From NCBI GenBank assembly GCA_039720395.1, contig CM077832.1:1116001-1180000 (forward strand): a DNA stretch of 64,000 nucleotides, read 5' to 3'. This DNA is from Liquidambar formosana (Eukaryota; Streptophyta; Magnoliopsida; Saxifragales; Altingiaceae). Shown here in pieces: positions 38,142 through 48,600 of this stretch. Position 1 is the stretch's first letter. The number at the start of each line of letters is the position of its first letter. The notes below the pieces were generated by a model that was given only the letters and a program-made list of their open reading frames with translations, did no database searches and was not told where the DNA came from. Both the position numbers and the translations under genes were made by a program.

Positions 38142-38842
38142 TGTACGGGGTAAAATCTTTCTCCCCGAACTACGTGTTGATGATGGAGCTTGTTCCCTCG
38201 CCTGGACCTGCAATCACAAGCTTGGAAAATGGGTCAGAGGGTAGGCCAAGGTGGGTTTTGGCCGTGCCCTCTCCGAAGCTTAAGTCAGAAAGCTGCACTG
38301 TGGAGAATGAGGCAAGGAAGAAGATGAATCTCAGAGAATTAGGGTACTGTAGCTTACCAAATTAGGCTGTATCGTATTCTTTTTATACCCACCTGTACGG
38401 ACTGACCATGTGAGGTCAGATAACTGCTTGGGTTAGGTCAGATCTGACCATGGTTTGCCCATAACCGTCTGACCATAGTTTAGTGACTATGGTTGGCCAG
38501 AGAATCGTGGTTTCTTGTAACCGCTGTGTCAGGAATTACAGCTGCTAGGACAGTTTTGGACTGTAGTAGGATTTGGACTGTAGTATGAGTCATAAGACAG
38601 GTGCCCCGAGGTGAAAGCCAAGAACCGAGTTGGGAGATCACGTGCCCTGTAGCGGGTCCCACCGTGTAGGCCTCCCACGTGTCAAGTGAAGTGTTTTAAC
38701 TCCTTGCCCCGAGCTGGATCTTCGGAGGCGAATCACGTGCGTTGTGGTTGGCCTGGTTGAACAATCTTCGCCACGTGTCAGCGTTTCAGACTTGAACCTT
38801 CCATCCCGAGTTGAAACCTCAGTTCAGATATATTTCCACACA
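38142..38842 (-). mobile_element. Solo LTR (701 bp) with perfect 5-bp TSD
   Basis: The sequence runs TG...CA and is flanked by GTACC at 38137-38141 and 38843-38847. No internal retrotransposon sequence or second LTR is present. On the minus strand a good TATA box (GTATAAAAAG, near 38378) lies about 260-390 bp downstream of four ACGTG-core motifs (near 38640, 38677, 38733 and 38771), the expected order for a U3 region. This sets the likely orientation. It is far more G+C-rich than its surroundings. Confidence 0.87.
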
Positions 38843-39899
38843 GTACCTATATATATGTAAATATATATATTGCTTTTGAAAGTTGAAATTCAAAAAAGCA
38901 AAAAATTTTATTACGCACAATTTGGTTGTGCTTTTTAAAAGTATATATTTTTATTTTTATAAACAAAAAGTTAGAAAATTAAAGAGTCTTGTTATAAAAA
39001 TTAGAGGTGCAACTCAATTCGGTTCGAGTCGGTATGACCTGAACCCAAAACTAAACCGGCTAAGGGTTAGTTCTCATTTTTTAACCTAAAACCAAATCAT
39101 ATACTAAAGGTTGTTAGGCATCCAAATGAAAATGAAACAATTTTAATGGATTTTGTGTAGTATAAAGGCACAAATCCTTCACCTCGAATGGAAGAATTAA
39201 TTCCAAAAAATATTAGTGGCATTTCATAATCATAATTTCTAAAATTTGATATTATAACATCAATTATATATAATGATGACTTCAATTTTTTTTAAAAGTA
39301 ATCTTATTTGATGTGATAAATTTTTGCATTCAATACAATATAAAAATACACAAAATTTTTTCAATTTCTATTTGAACACCCAAATGGGCTGTACGTAATA
39401 GATAAAACTAACCCAACACATGCAAAGTTCGGGTTAGTTCAGTTCGGTTTTCGGCTTGACTTGTGGAATATTTTACATCTTCTTATCATAACAAATAATA
39501 TTTAAATTACAAAAGACATCAATTTGTAATTTTTTTTTCTTTAATAATGATAAATACATTTTCATATATTGAAGAAAAATAAATATTGAAATTGGAATAA
39601 AAAAAATAAATAAGTACATGCACTGATGTAATATCATATAATATTTACACAGAAAGTTAGTTCTCGGGTTGGGTTGGATTGTCAAACGCCTCAACCCTCA
39701 ACTTAAAATCAAATTAAATAGGCATTGGTTCTTAATTTTTATTTAAGATTAGATCAAGGTGGCTTAGGAAAAAATTTTCAGGTTAGTTGAAAATTTGATT
39801 TCGATCAGTTTAGTATTCGATTTTCACTTGACCAAGTTGACCCTTATTATCAGAAATGACCTTTTCTACTTATTTAATTTAAGTAAGTACTTTCAATAA
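38843..39899. other. Degenerate transposon-derived sequence
   Basis: Near 38885-38990 the sequence again resembles one arm of the MITE at 37699. From 39015 there are GGTTCGGTT-type segments like those in the element at 56875-57555. The piece at 39110-39385, with CATCCAAATG and CACCCAAATGGG ends, resembles a Tourist MITE. Ends were not clear enough to mark separately. Confidence 0.4.
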
Positions 39900-40115
39900 G
39901 GGCCTATTTGGATGTCTAATTTAAGGTTAAATAATTTAATAAATTTTACACAATATTGCATGAAAGCACAAATCTATCACATAGATGACCATCATTTTAA
40001 TTAATTATTTATTTATTTATTGAATTTGTAAATTCAAGATAATGGATTTGTACTTTCAATACAATATAAAATTTATTGAATTGTTTAACCTTGAATTAGA
40101 CAACCAAATGGGCCC
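39900..40115. mobile_element. Tourist-like (PIF/Harbinger) MITE with TAA TSD
   Basis: Begins GGGCCTATTTGGATGTCTAA and ends TTAGACAACCAAATGGGCCC, inverted complements over about 30 bp including the adjoining TTTAAGGTTAAA. Flanked by TAA on both sides (39897-39899 and 40116-40118), the 3-bp duplication of this superfamily. Length 216 bp. Confidence 0.85.
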
Positions 40116-40249
40116 TAACTAAAAAATAGAAAAGCTACTCCTGAGTAAGCAAGAGTCTACTAACAAATATCTAGTTATTTTGTTATGTTCGTTATATTGT
40201 GTTAGTATTTTTGTTATATTCCGTTAGTTAGTTACTGATTGATTAATCG

Positions 40250-40255
<6 letters not shown>

Positions 40256-40290
<35 letters not shown>
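40256..40290. repeat. (AT)n microsatellite
   Basis: About 35 bp of TA repeat. Confidence 0.9.
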
Positions 40291-40293
<3 letters not shown>

Positions 40294-40375
40294 TCTGTAC
40301 CCGTATATTCATTTCTCTCATCTTCCTTCTCGGATGTTAACCTTGCAACCGGCAACAATGGTAACCTCTGCAAGT

Positions 40376-41732
40376 CTTTGCTTCTTCACTATAATTCTAT
40401 GGTACGGCTCCTTATTATCAGTTCTTCTTCTCTATAATTCTCTGCTTCTTCTCCCTTCTAAATTTCTTCATTTTTCTTGATGTTTTTCCTTCTTCTTTCT
40501 TTTTATAAATAATTTATGGATATCTTGTTTTGTAGTTCAATTCTCGACCTCACTGTGATCACTTTTTTTCTTTTTTTGATACGATTTGCAATTTGCAATG
40601 TTGATTTTCAAATGTTATAGTTGTGTGCATGTTTGATGAAATGCAATAATGGAAAAAGGTTACAATTGTATGTTTATGTTTATAAGATTGTATTGGATTT
40701 TTTGAAAAGAACATGGCAAAATCGTTCTGCTTCTTCATAACCAGGACAACGAATTTGGTAAATGCTCTTCATAGGGAGGAATTTGAGCTCAATTTTCCTT
40801 TTTCAGCTTATATTTATCCGTGTTTATTATGCAGTAGAATCATGTATTCTTGGATTTGGCGACTACCCTTTGTTTTTAATCAATTGGGTGTTGTTTGGAT
40901 GGTGTGTTGGACTACATTTTAGCACTCTTTCCATGCCAAAATCTTGAACATTTTGAATACATTACAATTAGCAGGGCGTGTTCCTCTCTCTCTCTCTCTC
41001 TCTCTGGGGAGGTTAAACATGCATAATGACACATCATAGCATAACCCGCTAATGCATGTTGTTTGCTTGAATTCTCTGCTCCTTCACTGTAATTCTCTGG
41101 TACAATAATTCTCCTTATTATCAGTTCTTCTTCACTGTAATTCTCTGCTATTTCTCCCTTCTAAATTTTCTTCATTTTTCTTGATGTTTTTCCCCATTTT
41201 TTTTCTTTTTATAAATAATTTATACAATTTCTTGTTTAGTGGTTCAATTCATAACCTCACTGTATTCACATTTTCTTTCCTAACCTCACTGTAATCATAT
41301 TTTTTTCCTTTTTCTTTTTTTGATATAATTTTCAATGTTGATTTTTATATGTTGTAGTTGTTTGTATGTTTCATACAATGCAAGAATGGAAGAAAGTAAC
41401 AGTTATGTGTACATGTTTGTATTGGATTTTTTGAAAAGAACATGGAAAATTGTTCTGCTTCTTCATAACTAGGACAACAAATTTCGTAAATGCTCTTCAT
41501 AGGGAGGAATTTGAGCAGCTAATAACTTCAATCTTCTTTCAATTTTCATTTTTCAACTTATATTGATATGTGTTTATTGTGCATTAGAATCATGTATTCT
41601 TGGATTTGGCAACTATGCTTTGTTTTTAATCATTTGGGTGTTGTTTGGATGGTGTGTTGGACTATATTTTAGCACTCCTTCCATAACCAAAGCTTGAAAA
41701 TTTTAAATACATTACAATTAGCAAGGCGTGTC

Positions 41733-41765
<33 letters not shown>

Positions 41766-41830
41766 TAGGGGGTTGAAAATGCATAATGACACATCTTAGC
41801 ATAACCCATTGAGGCCTGTTGTTTGCTTGG
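40376..41830. repeat. Two-copy tandem duplication, ~700-750 bp units
   Basis: Copy 1 (about 40376-41073) and copy 2 (about 41074-41830) share the same order of segments: CTTCACT-TAATTCT, CTTCATTTTTCTTGATGTTT, GAACATGG followed by GTTCTGCTTCTTCATAAC, GCTCTTCATAGGGAGGAATT, AATCATGTATTCTTGGATTT, a (CT)n run, and a GTTGTTTGCTTG end. They differ by point changes and small indels. The pair lies directly upstream of the repeat-module locus at 42 kb and may include its promoter, but no coding sequence is recognised in it. Confidence 0.85.
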
Positions 41831-42057
41831 CTATAAAAGCATAATGAGAAACAGCAGGATGCAGAGCGTAGTGGCCTCACAAAGACTAATTTCTTTATCG
41901 ACATTGATGAATTGAATTAAATAATTCAAGCATATAAACTTTGCTGGTATTTCCTTCTCGCTACAAGGACTAATTTCTTCTTTCTTGCCCCATTCACTCC
42001 TCCAATAATTCTAGAAGTAAAACCTACTTCTGAAATTACTTCCGCTGGTCCGAAATC

Positions 42058-42989
42058 ATGTCTGCTCAAATTCCCATTAACGAATATCCCTTGCAAGAGC
42101 AACACCTTCAAGGGCAAGAGCTAAAAACATTTAAGAGGATGAGCAACAGAGCCCTCCTACGCAAGAACATAACCTTCAAGGGGATCAACCGAACCTTCCA
42201 CAGCAAGGGCAAGTCAACCTTCCGGTTGATGAGCCAAGGTTTGTAGGTGTGTTAGGCAGGATGGATACAAATCCAGCTCCATATGTCGTGTGGTCTAAAC
42301 CAAGGGCAAAAGCAACAGAGCTACAAAACATTTAAGAGGATGAGCAATAGAGCCCTCCTATGCAAGAACAGAACCTTTAAGGGGATCAACCGAACCTTCC
42401 ACAGCAAAAGCAAGTCAACCTTCCGATTGATGAGCCAAGGTTTGTGGGCGTGTTAAGCAAGAAGGATACAAATCCAGCTCCATATGTCATGTGGTCTAAA
42501 CCAAGGGCAAGAGCAACATAGTTACAAAACATTCAACAGGATGAACAACAAAGCCCTCCTATGCAAAAACAGAACCTTCAAAGGGATCAACCGAACCTTC
42601 CACAGCAAGAACAAGTCAACCTTCTGGTTGATGAGCCAAGCTTTGCAAACGTGTTAGGTTGGATGGATACAAATCCACCTCCATATGTTGTGTGGTCTAA
42701 ACCAAAACTTTTCTTTTACCCTTGCGTGTTCGAGAGAGTCTACTATAAGATTTACCCCATTGTTATGATAATCCTGTCTACTGCTTTTTTTACTACAGAT
42801 GTACTTGAGAAGGAAGGGGTAATGGCCTTGACAACAGTCACTACAATCATCTTTGTTTTCCTCTCTTCTTTAATGTTTATCTTCGATGGAATTCATATTT
42901 TTTTCTCCAATAGGATACCAAGTGAGTACACCAGCCAAATCTGGTGTAATGAATTGCTGATTAACATTTTTCAGGAGGATGAGCAATAG
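42058..42989 (+). CDS. Uncharacterised Gln/Pro-rich-repeat plus transmembrane protein, copy A (partly decayed)
   Basis: A family I do not recognise. Three modules of exactly 201 bp (67 codons) begin at 42135, 42336 and 42537 in one frame; each encodes EDEQQSPPMQ, NLQ.DQPNLPQQ, DEPRF..VL..MDTNPAPYV and VWSKP. Stops lie before and at the end of module 1 and inside module 2, but module 3 opens into a 142-residue frame from the ATG at 42561. Residues ~1-30 are Gln/Pro-rich, ~38-48 are DTNPPPYVVWS, ~62-79 and ~92-115 are hydrophobic spans, and YPCVFERVYYK marks the junction. It stops at 42989, inside the next copy's first module. A 62-codon frame from 42058 is in another phase. The true start and exon structure are unknown. 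It may be a small membrane protein, or a family already decaying; copy B is clearly broken. Confidence 0.45.
42135..42737 (+). repeat. Tandem 201-bp coding modules R1-R3
   Basis: Module starts (the GAGGATGAG-type motif) lie at 42135, 42336 and 42537, a constant 201-bp spacing that keeps codon phase. R1 and R2 end in CCAAGGGCAA followed by AACATT; R3 runs on into the membrane domain after VWSKPK. A CAA codon at the R2/R3 border aligns with TAA at the earlier borders, which shows the array once read through. Confidence 0.9.
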
Positions 42990-43748
42990 AGCCCTCCTAC
43001 GCAAGAACAGAACCTTTAAGGGGATCAATTGAACCTTCCACAGCAAGAGCAAATCAACCTTCCGATTGATGAGCCAAGGTTTGCAGGCGTGTTAAGCAGG
43101 ATGGATAAAATCCAACTCCATATGTCATGTGGTCTAAACCAAGGGCAAGAGCAACAGAGCTACAAAACATTTAAGAGGATGAACAACAAAGCCCTCCTAT
43201 GCAAGAACAAAACCTTCAAAGGGATCAACCGAACCTTCCACAGCAAGAGCAAGTCAACCTTCCGGTTGATGAGCCAAGGTTTGCAAGCGTGTTAAGTTGG
43301 ATGGATACAAATCCAACTCCATATGTTGTGTGGTCTAAACCAAAACTTTTCTTTTACCCTTGCGTGTTCGAGAGAGTCTACTATAAGATTTACCCCATTG
43401 TTATGGTAATCCTATCTATTGCTTTTTTCACCACAGATGTATTTAAGAAGGAAGGGGTAATGGCCTAGACAGCAGTCACTACAATCATCTTTGTTTTCTT
43501 CTCTTCCTTAATGTTTATCCTCGATGGAATTCATATTTTTTTATCCAATAGGATACCAAGTGAGTACACTAGCCAAATCTAGTGTAATAAATTGCTGATT
43601 AACATTTTTCACATTATCAACAGTGCCTTCATCACTTAAAAGAAAATAGAAGGAGTAGGACAGAAGATTCTTGCAGCAGGCCTGCTTATAAGCACATTAG
43701 GCATTGTGCTTCATATGGCCTACTTCTTTTGTGGTTGTTGCAGGTTAA
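42975..43748 (+). pseudogene. Copy B of the repeat-module membrane protein, disrupted
   Basis: Two modules begin at 42975 and 43175 (200 bp apart: one base lost at ATGGATAAAATCC, shifting the frame). Module R5 opens a frame from 43199 that joins the membrane domain as in copy A, but it is cut by TAG at 43466-43468, where copy A has TTG. Further stops follow where copy A has TGG (TCTAGTG near 43578) and at ACTTAAAAG (near 43636). Read past the stops, copy B keeps a segment copy A lacks: HIINSAFIT, then KKIEGVGQKILAAGLLIST and GIVLHMAYFFCGCC, a further hydrophobic span. The ancestral protein probably had four spans and ended beyond 43740. Confidence 0.72.
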
Positions 43749-44692
43749 AGCAAATTGCTGGAGATCAACACCGACTTAATCTCTCTCCAGAAATTTCTAG
43801 CCCCTCCACTTATATTCTACCCATTTATCTTTCTAGATTCTTCCAGATTTTTCTTATTCTTCTCTTCCTATTCTCCAGATTTTTGTTTCTAGAAATCTCC
43901 ATCATCTTCTCTCTCCTTCTCTATTTCTCATTTATATCCTATTCTCTCTCTCTAGATGTTTCCTCTTCCACAGCCATTCTCGAAAGATTGGGTAGCTTCA
44001 ATTCAGCAGTGAACCGACTTTAAGAATCAGTGATAACAGCTATAAAAAGGGAGGGGGTGAGCCTCCATGGTGTGTGAGTCATGTAAAGTGAAACACAAGG
44101 GTGAACGAGTCTTGCATTGTGTGTATGTGTGGTGTGGGAAGTCACTAAATCTAGGTGAGTGTGTTATAAGGTGGTGAAGGTGTTATGAAGTGTAATGTGT
44201 GTAGAGTGAATCTAAGTGTGAGTGTGTAGTGTTCTTTGAGTGTATGTGAGTGTAGTATTTTTAAGGTGTAAATAAGTGGTAAAGTGAGGGTATTTTAGTG
44301 TGTTTGTAGTATACCAAAGGTTAAGGTATGAGTGTCCTGAACAAATAATGTACTATGTATTCTTATTAATAAAGAACAAAATCAAACAGCATTCGAGAGA
44401 GAGGACTAGAATCCAATATATATCCAAGTGGGTTTGAGTTTCATTAACTTACAACGATTGGTGTTTGAAGCTATGTGTTGTGTACTTGTGGATTGGTGAC
44501 TCACTCTAATATTATTCTGATTAAGTCTAAATTCTTTTTTTTTTTTTTTTTTGTTAAAGTTGATTTTGATGCTATCTAGTATTTTTAAAATCAAACTTCA
44601 GCTACTATTGGATAAGGGAGATTAATGCCTTGTTTTTTGGGATAAAGAAGACAAAGGGTCTTATCAACCATTAATTTTTATTTTTTTTTTTT
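43749..44692. other. Flank of the repeat-module locus; possible promoter-like segment
   Basis: After a CT-rich stretch (43790-43960), a TATAAAAAGGGAGGGG motif at about 44041 is followed by a GTGT/GAGTGT-rich segment and AATAAAG near 44370, an order seen in plant LTRs. No matched ends were found. The 44400-44690 part is similar to 49850-50100, so it belongs to a dispersed duplication. Confidence 0.4.
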
Positions 44693-46127
44693 GGGTAAAA
44701 TGCAAAAACCCCCCTTCTATTGTTACCCATTTTGCAGGATACCCCCCTCTAAAAAAAAACCCAACAAAAAACTCCCCATATTGTGCCAGGGGGGTACGCC
44801 GTTAAAGGTGATGTTCAATGACCATTATACCCATGTATGGAAAAATATTAAAATATTAGTTTTTGATATTTTTAAATGGTTTTTAAAAACTATTTATAAA
44901 AGTACCCTTTTACCCTTGACTGTTAAGCAAAACCAATGCCTCCCCCACCCTATGTTTGTGGATACTCACTCATACCCATTCTCGCGATAGTCCACCCCTG
45001 GCTTCACCTCCGACATCGACGCCTAGCAAATGAGGCGTGGATGGTGCACCACGTCGTCAGCGACGAGGGTTTGGGTTTCAGAGTTTGGGTCTAATATTTA
45101 TCAACTCTTCATCGTTGGAAACCCCCCCATCCCACCCTCCCTCTGCACCCACAATGTCAATAAACCCAAACCCTGGTACCGATGTACTCAATCTATAGTT
45201 GTCGATCCATAGTCACTGTGATTCACCATCGAAAACATCCATCAAAACATCGAGCTTTAGATTCACCCAAAAAAAAAAAAACTGAAGATAAGAAGAAGAA
45301 GAAGCATCAGGAGGAAGGGAAGAAAAAAAAAAAACGCAGAAGAGAGAAAAAGATGAAGCACCACCACCACCAACGAAAAAAAATGGAGGTTTGGGCTTCT
45401 TGAGATTAAAGAGAGAGAAAGAGAGAGGGGAAAACAAAGTAAGAAAAAAAGGGGGGGGCGAAGGGGAAGCCATGGATGTCGGTGTCTATGGTCTCCTTTT
45501 TCTACTCTGTTTTTTGTTTTTTTGGTAAAATCCCAAATCTGGTTCTTGAGCTTAGAGAGAGAGAGAGAGAGGAAAAGAAAGAAAGAAGGAAAGAAAAAAA
45601 GGGGGCGAGTGGGGAGCCATGGATGCCGGCGTCCATGGTCTCCTTCTTCTTCTCTATTTTTTTGGTAAAATCCCAAATCATCTTCTTTCTTTCTTTATCT
45701 ATGGGTAGATGGACCAAATTTGGGGTTGGCTTCCACAGTCACCGACGAGGGTGAGGAGATGAGGAGAGGAGGAGAACGGGGCAGCGGATTTGGTGGCCGT
45801 GATCAGCCATGGCTGTCGTGGAATAAACTGGTTTGACGAACCAGCCATGGTTGCCTACTGTTTTCATGGAGAGTCAACATAAAGGAAAAATAAAATAAAA
45901 TAAAATAAAAAGAAAGAGGGAAGAAAGGGCATTTTTGTCTCAAAAATTAATAAACAACATCGCGTGTGCCGCACGTGATGTTATTCTGTTAAATTGCCTA
46001 ATGGCAAACATACGGAGGGGGGTATTTGTCAACCCTAAATAATATGGGGGGGTTTTGTTGGATTTTTTTTTAGAGGGGAGTATCCTGCAAAATGGGTAAC
46101 AATAGGAGGGGTTTTTGCATTTTAGCC
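44693..46127. mobile_element. 1.4-kb terminal-inverted-repeat element, Mutator-like
   Basis: The left end GGGTAAAATGCAAAAACCCC and the right end GGGGTTTTTGCATTTTAGCC are inverted complements, and the pairing extends about 85 bp (including TTGTTACCCATTTTGCAGGA and the CCCCTCTAAAAAAAAA block). Flanks are low-complexity T runs (TTTTTTTTT and TTTTGTTTT), so a 9-bp TSD is plausible but not provable. The paralogous segment near 50040-50150 lacks the insertion. The interior is more G+C-rich, with no transposase motif, and contains a 146-bp tandem pair. Confidence 0.78.
45469..45690. repeat. Tandem pair (~146-bp period) inside the Mutator-like element
   Basis: AGCCATGGATG(T/C)CGG(T/C)GTC followed by ATGGTCTCCTT and GGTAAAATCCCAAATC occurs at 45469 and again at 45615. 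A GA-rich stretch separates the copies. Confidence 0.8.
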
Positions 46128-46212
46128 TTTTGTTTTTTTGGGGGTTTCAATCGCTATGTTTTCCAAACAGTTATTTCAATTTTTTGAGAACTTGAAAAGG
46201 GTTCGTCAGGTT

Positions 46213-46413
46213 AATATGACCATGTGGGCAAAGACTTTCATGTAACTGTGATATGATCAGGTAGTATCACAAGCCAATCAGATTCAAGCAAAGTGGGAAA
46301 GTGGGACCAACAAGTATACTGATATTCCCACTTTGTTTGAACCAGATTGGCTTGTGATACCTCCTGGCCATAGCACAATTACATGAAAGTTCTACTCTAA
46401 CCATGTGGCCCAC
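46213..46413. mobile_element. Foldback MITE (GTATCACAAGCCAAT family)
   Basis: The left arm (CCATGTGGGC, CTTTCATGTAACTGTGATAT, GTATCACAAGCCAATC) pairs with the right arm (GATTGGCTTGTGATACC, GCACAATTACATGAAAG, CCATGTGGCCC). The middle pairs as CAAAGTGGG/CCCACTTTG. No TSD was assigned. Same family as 21168-21533 and 58480-58640. Confidence 0.75.
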
Positions 46414-46704
46414 TGTTTGATGGGTGAGAGTTGAAACTTGAAAGTCTAGTACCACTAAAATTTGTTGTTATTGAAATAAAATAAATAGAGTCAATGGTTA
46501 TTAGGTTTAATGACATGTCCCGTCTTAATAAGCTTAATTCTAACTTAACAAAATAGTGAGATTTACAAAGGTTTTGATTTCAACTATATGCGGGTGTGTT
46601 TTATCCTATCATTTGAAAGGAAAAATAAAAACAATGGAATAGGATTTGTAATGGGCAAGGTGCGTCAGGCAATACCAAATAGCAGCAGCTGATCCAGAGG
46701 CAGG

Positions 46705-46747
<43 letters not shown>

Positions 46748-47740
46748 TTTCTGATAATGGGTGGGAAAAGCTTCTAGTTGTGCAAGTTGTCTTACAACTG
46801 TCTATTGGATGAACAAAACCAACAAAAGTTTACTATAGATCAGAGAGAAAATGATTCAGAAAAATTAAATGGATTTACTTTGATCTATTCTGCCAAATTT
46901 ATGTATTGAAGTACAACGGCTGATCATGAATGATTGATGCAAAATCTATACTGAAACTAAATTTCATAAAATTAAAGTAAATGTTTTTAGATCTTCCTTA
47001 ACATTTAACAGCCCCACAAAAGAACTCCTATAATGTGGCGTCAAAGGGGGCTTTTATTGGCACCCAAGACTTATTTTTTATCCCTACTTATTTTATATTT
47101 TAAGATTTTATGAAAAATATAAAAGGTTTTCATGAAAACTGACCACGTAATCCATTACAAAACATCATTCTAAACAATTTTGTAGAATAAAGGTTTTCCA
47201 AAATCTTTCATTTAAGTGAGCCTTTTAACCATTTATGAAACACAGACCCAAATGACAAAAAAAATCCATAGTATTAAAGTACATCATTTTTGGGTCCGTT
47301 TCATTTGTGAGCTCATTTTTGTTGTTCACGAATAATCTATAAACGTTTTACTAAATTAATTATGCCTCATGGACGCGAGTGATTTTTATGTGTAACTGTG
47401 ATACGGCCACGTGTTATAGAATTGTACAACGACACTTAATTAAACTACCTTTAATTCTTCGTTTTCTAACATTTTTCTACCTTCGCAAATGCATATAACA
47501 TATGTAGAACAAGAATAGTTGGGCCTTGTATCTATATTTGGTTTCTAGTTGTATTGCTCTACTCTAACGGTGGACTTGGTACCTATAAAAAGATATTGAT
47601 GGTTGTAAGATAAAATGTTTTACTAAATTAATCCTGCCTCTTGGATGCAATTTGAGCCACAACCATTTGTCAACAACATTGCACAGTATGTACTAATACA
47701 GAACCAATACAGGTTAACTTTGCACCAACACTAATTGATA
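46414..47740. other. Intergenic; transposon fragments
   Basis: Contains (AT)n at 46707-46739, half of a Mutator-like foldback MITE at about 47040-47300 (left-arm core TTTTATGAAAAATATAAAAG and ACATCATTCTAAACAATTTT), and a short copy (about 47467-47570) of part of the duplicated segment that follows. No gene seen. Confidence 0.5.
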
Positions 47741-48346
47741 CCATTACATGTCAAATCTAATAAACTGAATCTTCGTTAGTTTGCTTGATCAACCTGCGTT
47801 GATCTCAAGAACTTGAGCCCAAAAAAGAAAGGTCTACCCTGTGTGATTGGCCTTCTACCAGTTCGAGATAGATGACCAATTCACATGCAGGGATACATGT
47901 AAACTTCTCTCTGGTCGGACATCCCATCTCAGCGAAGTTGGTCATGGGAATGGCAATTGAATCCATTTGGATAAGCCTAATGGGGCGGTTTAACTCATGA
48001 AACCATATCTAGCTCTTGTATAGAATTGTAAAACAACCTCTGTTCTTCTTCCAACATTTTTCTACCTTCACGAATGCATATGTAAAGGTGGCCAAGAACA
48101 TATATAGAACAAGAATAGTTTGGCCTTGTATCCATATTTGGTTTCTAGTTGTATTAATCTACTATAACCCCCACCCTTTACTCCCAATATCAATCCCAAC
48201 CCTCAAGAAAGATGCCCAATTAGTCATTTTAACAAGCAAACATGCACAACTTACAACAATGCTATTTTAAGAGGAAGAAAAAAAATCTTCGTATCGAACC
48301 AAAAATAAAAAAATCTTAAGTCATAGTGTTTCACCGTCAGAAAGAA

Positions 48347-48394
<48 letters not shown>

Positions 48395-48488
48395 AAATAA
48401 AAAGAGGCAAAACAAAAATTGAAAGGAAACTTGGAAATTGGAACACATTCTGTTTTTACAAAGTTTTTTTCTCTCGTTTCCACCTATC
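47741..48488. repeat. Dispersed duplication, copy 1 (partner 55715-56435)
   Basis: Shares long, nearly identical stretches with 55715-56435: TTGCTTGATCAACCTG, GTTGATCTCAAGAACTTGAG, ACTTCTCTCTGGTCGGACAT, AAAACAACCTCTGTTCTTCT and TCTAGTTGTATTA. It ends at a CASPL exon fragment, and its right part is related to the 3' flank of the intact CASPL gene (51740-51930). It therefore appears to be duplicated CASPL downstream DNA. Confidence 0.85.
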
Positions 48489-48600
48489 ATGCCCACACTC
48501 TCCTCGATCCTTCAGTAGTAACCCAAGAGGCTTCGATTTTCCACAATACGTTGGCAGAATTGATTACAATTACGAACAAGGCAAGACATGTCATTTCGAG
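48489..48600 (-). pseudogene. CASPL exon 3 terminal fragment
   Basis: Aligns with the end of the CASPL coding region (51938-52045): ATGCCC at the start, then AGGCTTCGATTTTCC, TTGGCAGAATTGA and CAAGGCAAGACATG. Only about 110 bp remain and the rest of the exon is missing. Confidence 0.75.

Noticed and set aside
37699..38144. TGT as a 3-bp TSD of the MITE
   Set aside because: The right-hand TGT is the first three bases of the solo LTR, so the match is accidental.
43930..44400. Solo LTR suggested by a TATA box and AATAAAG
   Set aside because: No TG...CA ends with matching 5-bp flanks could be found. A GCATT-type match is not aligned with a TG end.
45213..45717. Several open frames on both strands, Lys/Glu- or Phe/Ser-rich
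   Set aside because: They come from purine/pyrimidine runs inside the Mutator-like element.
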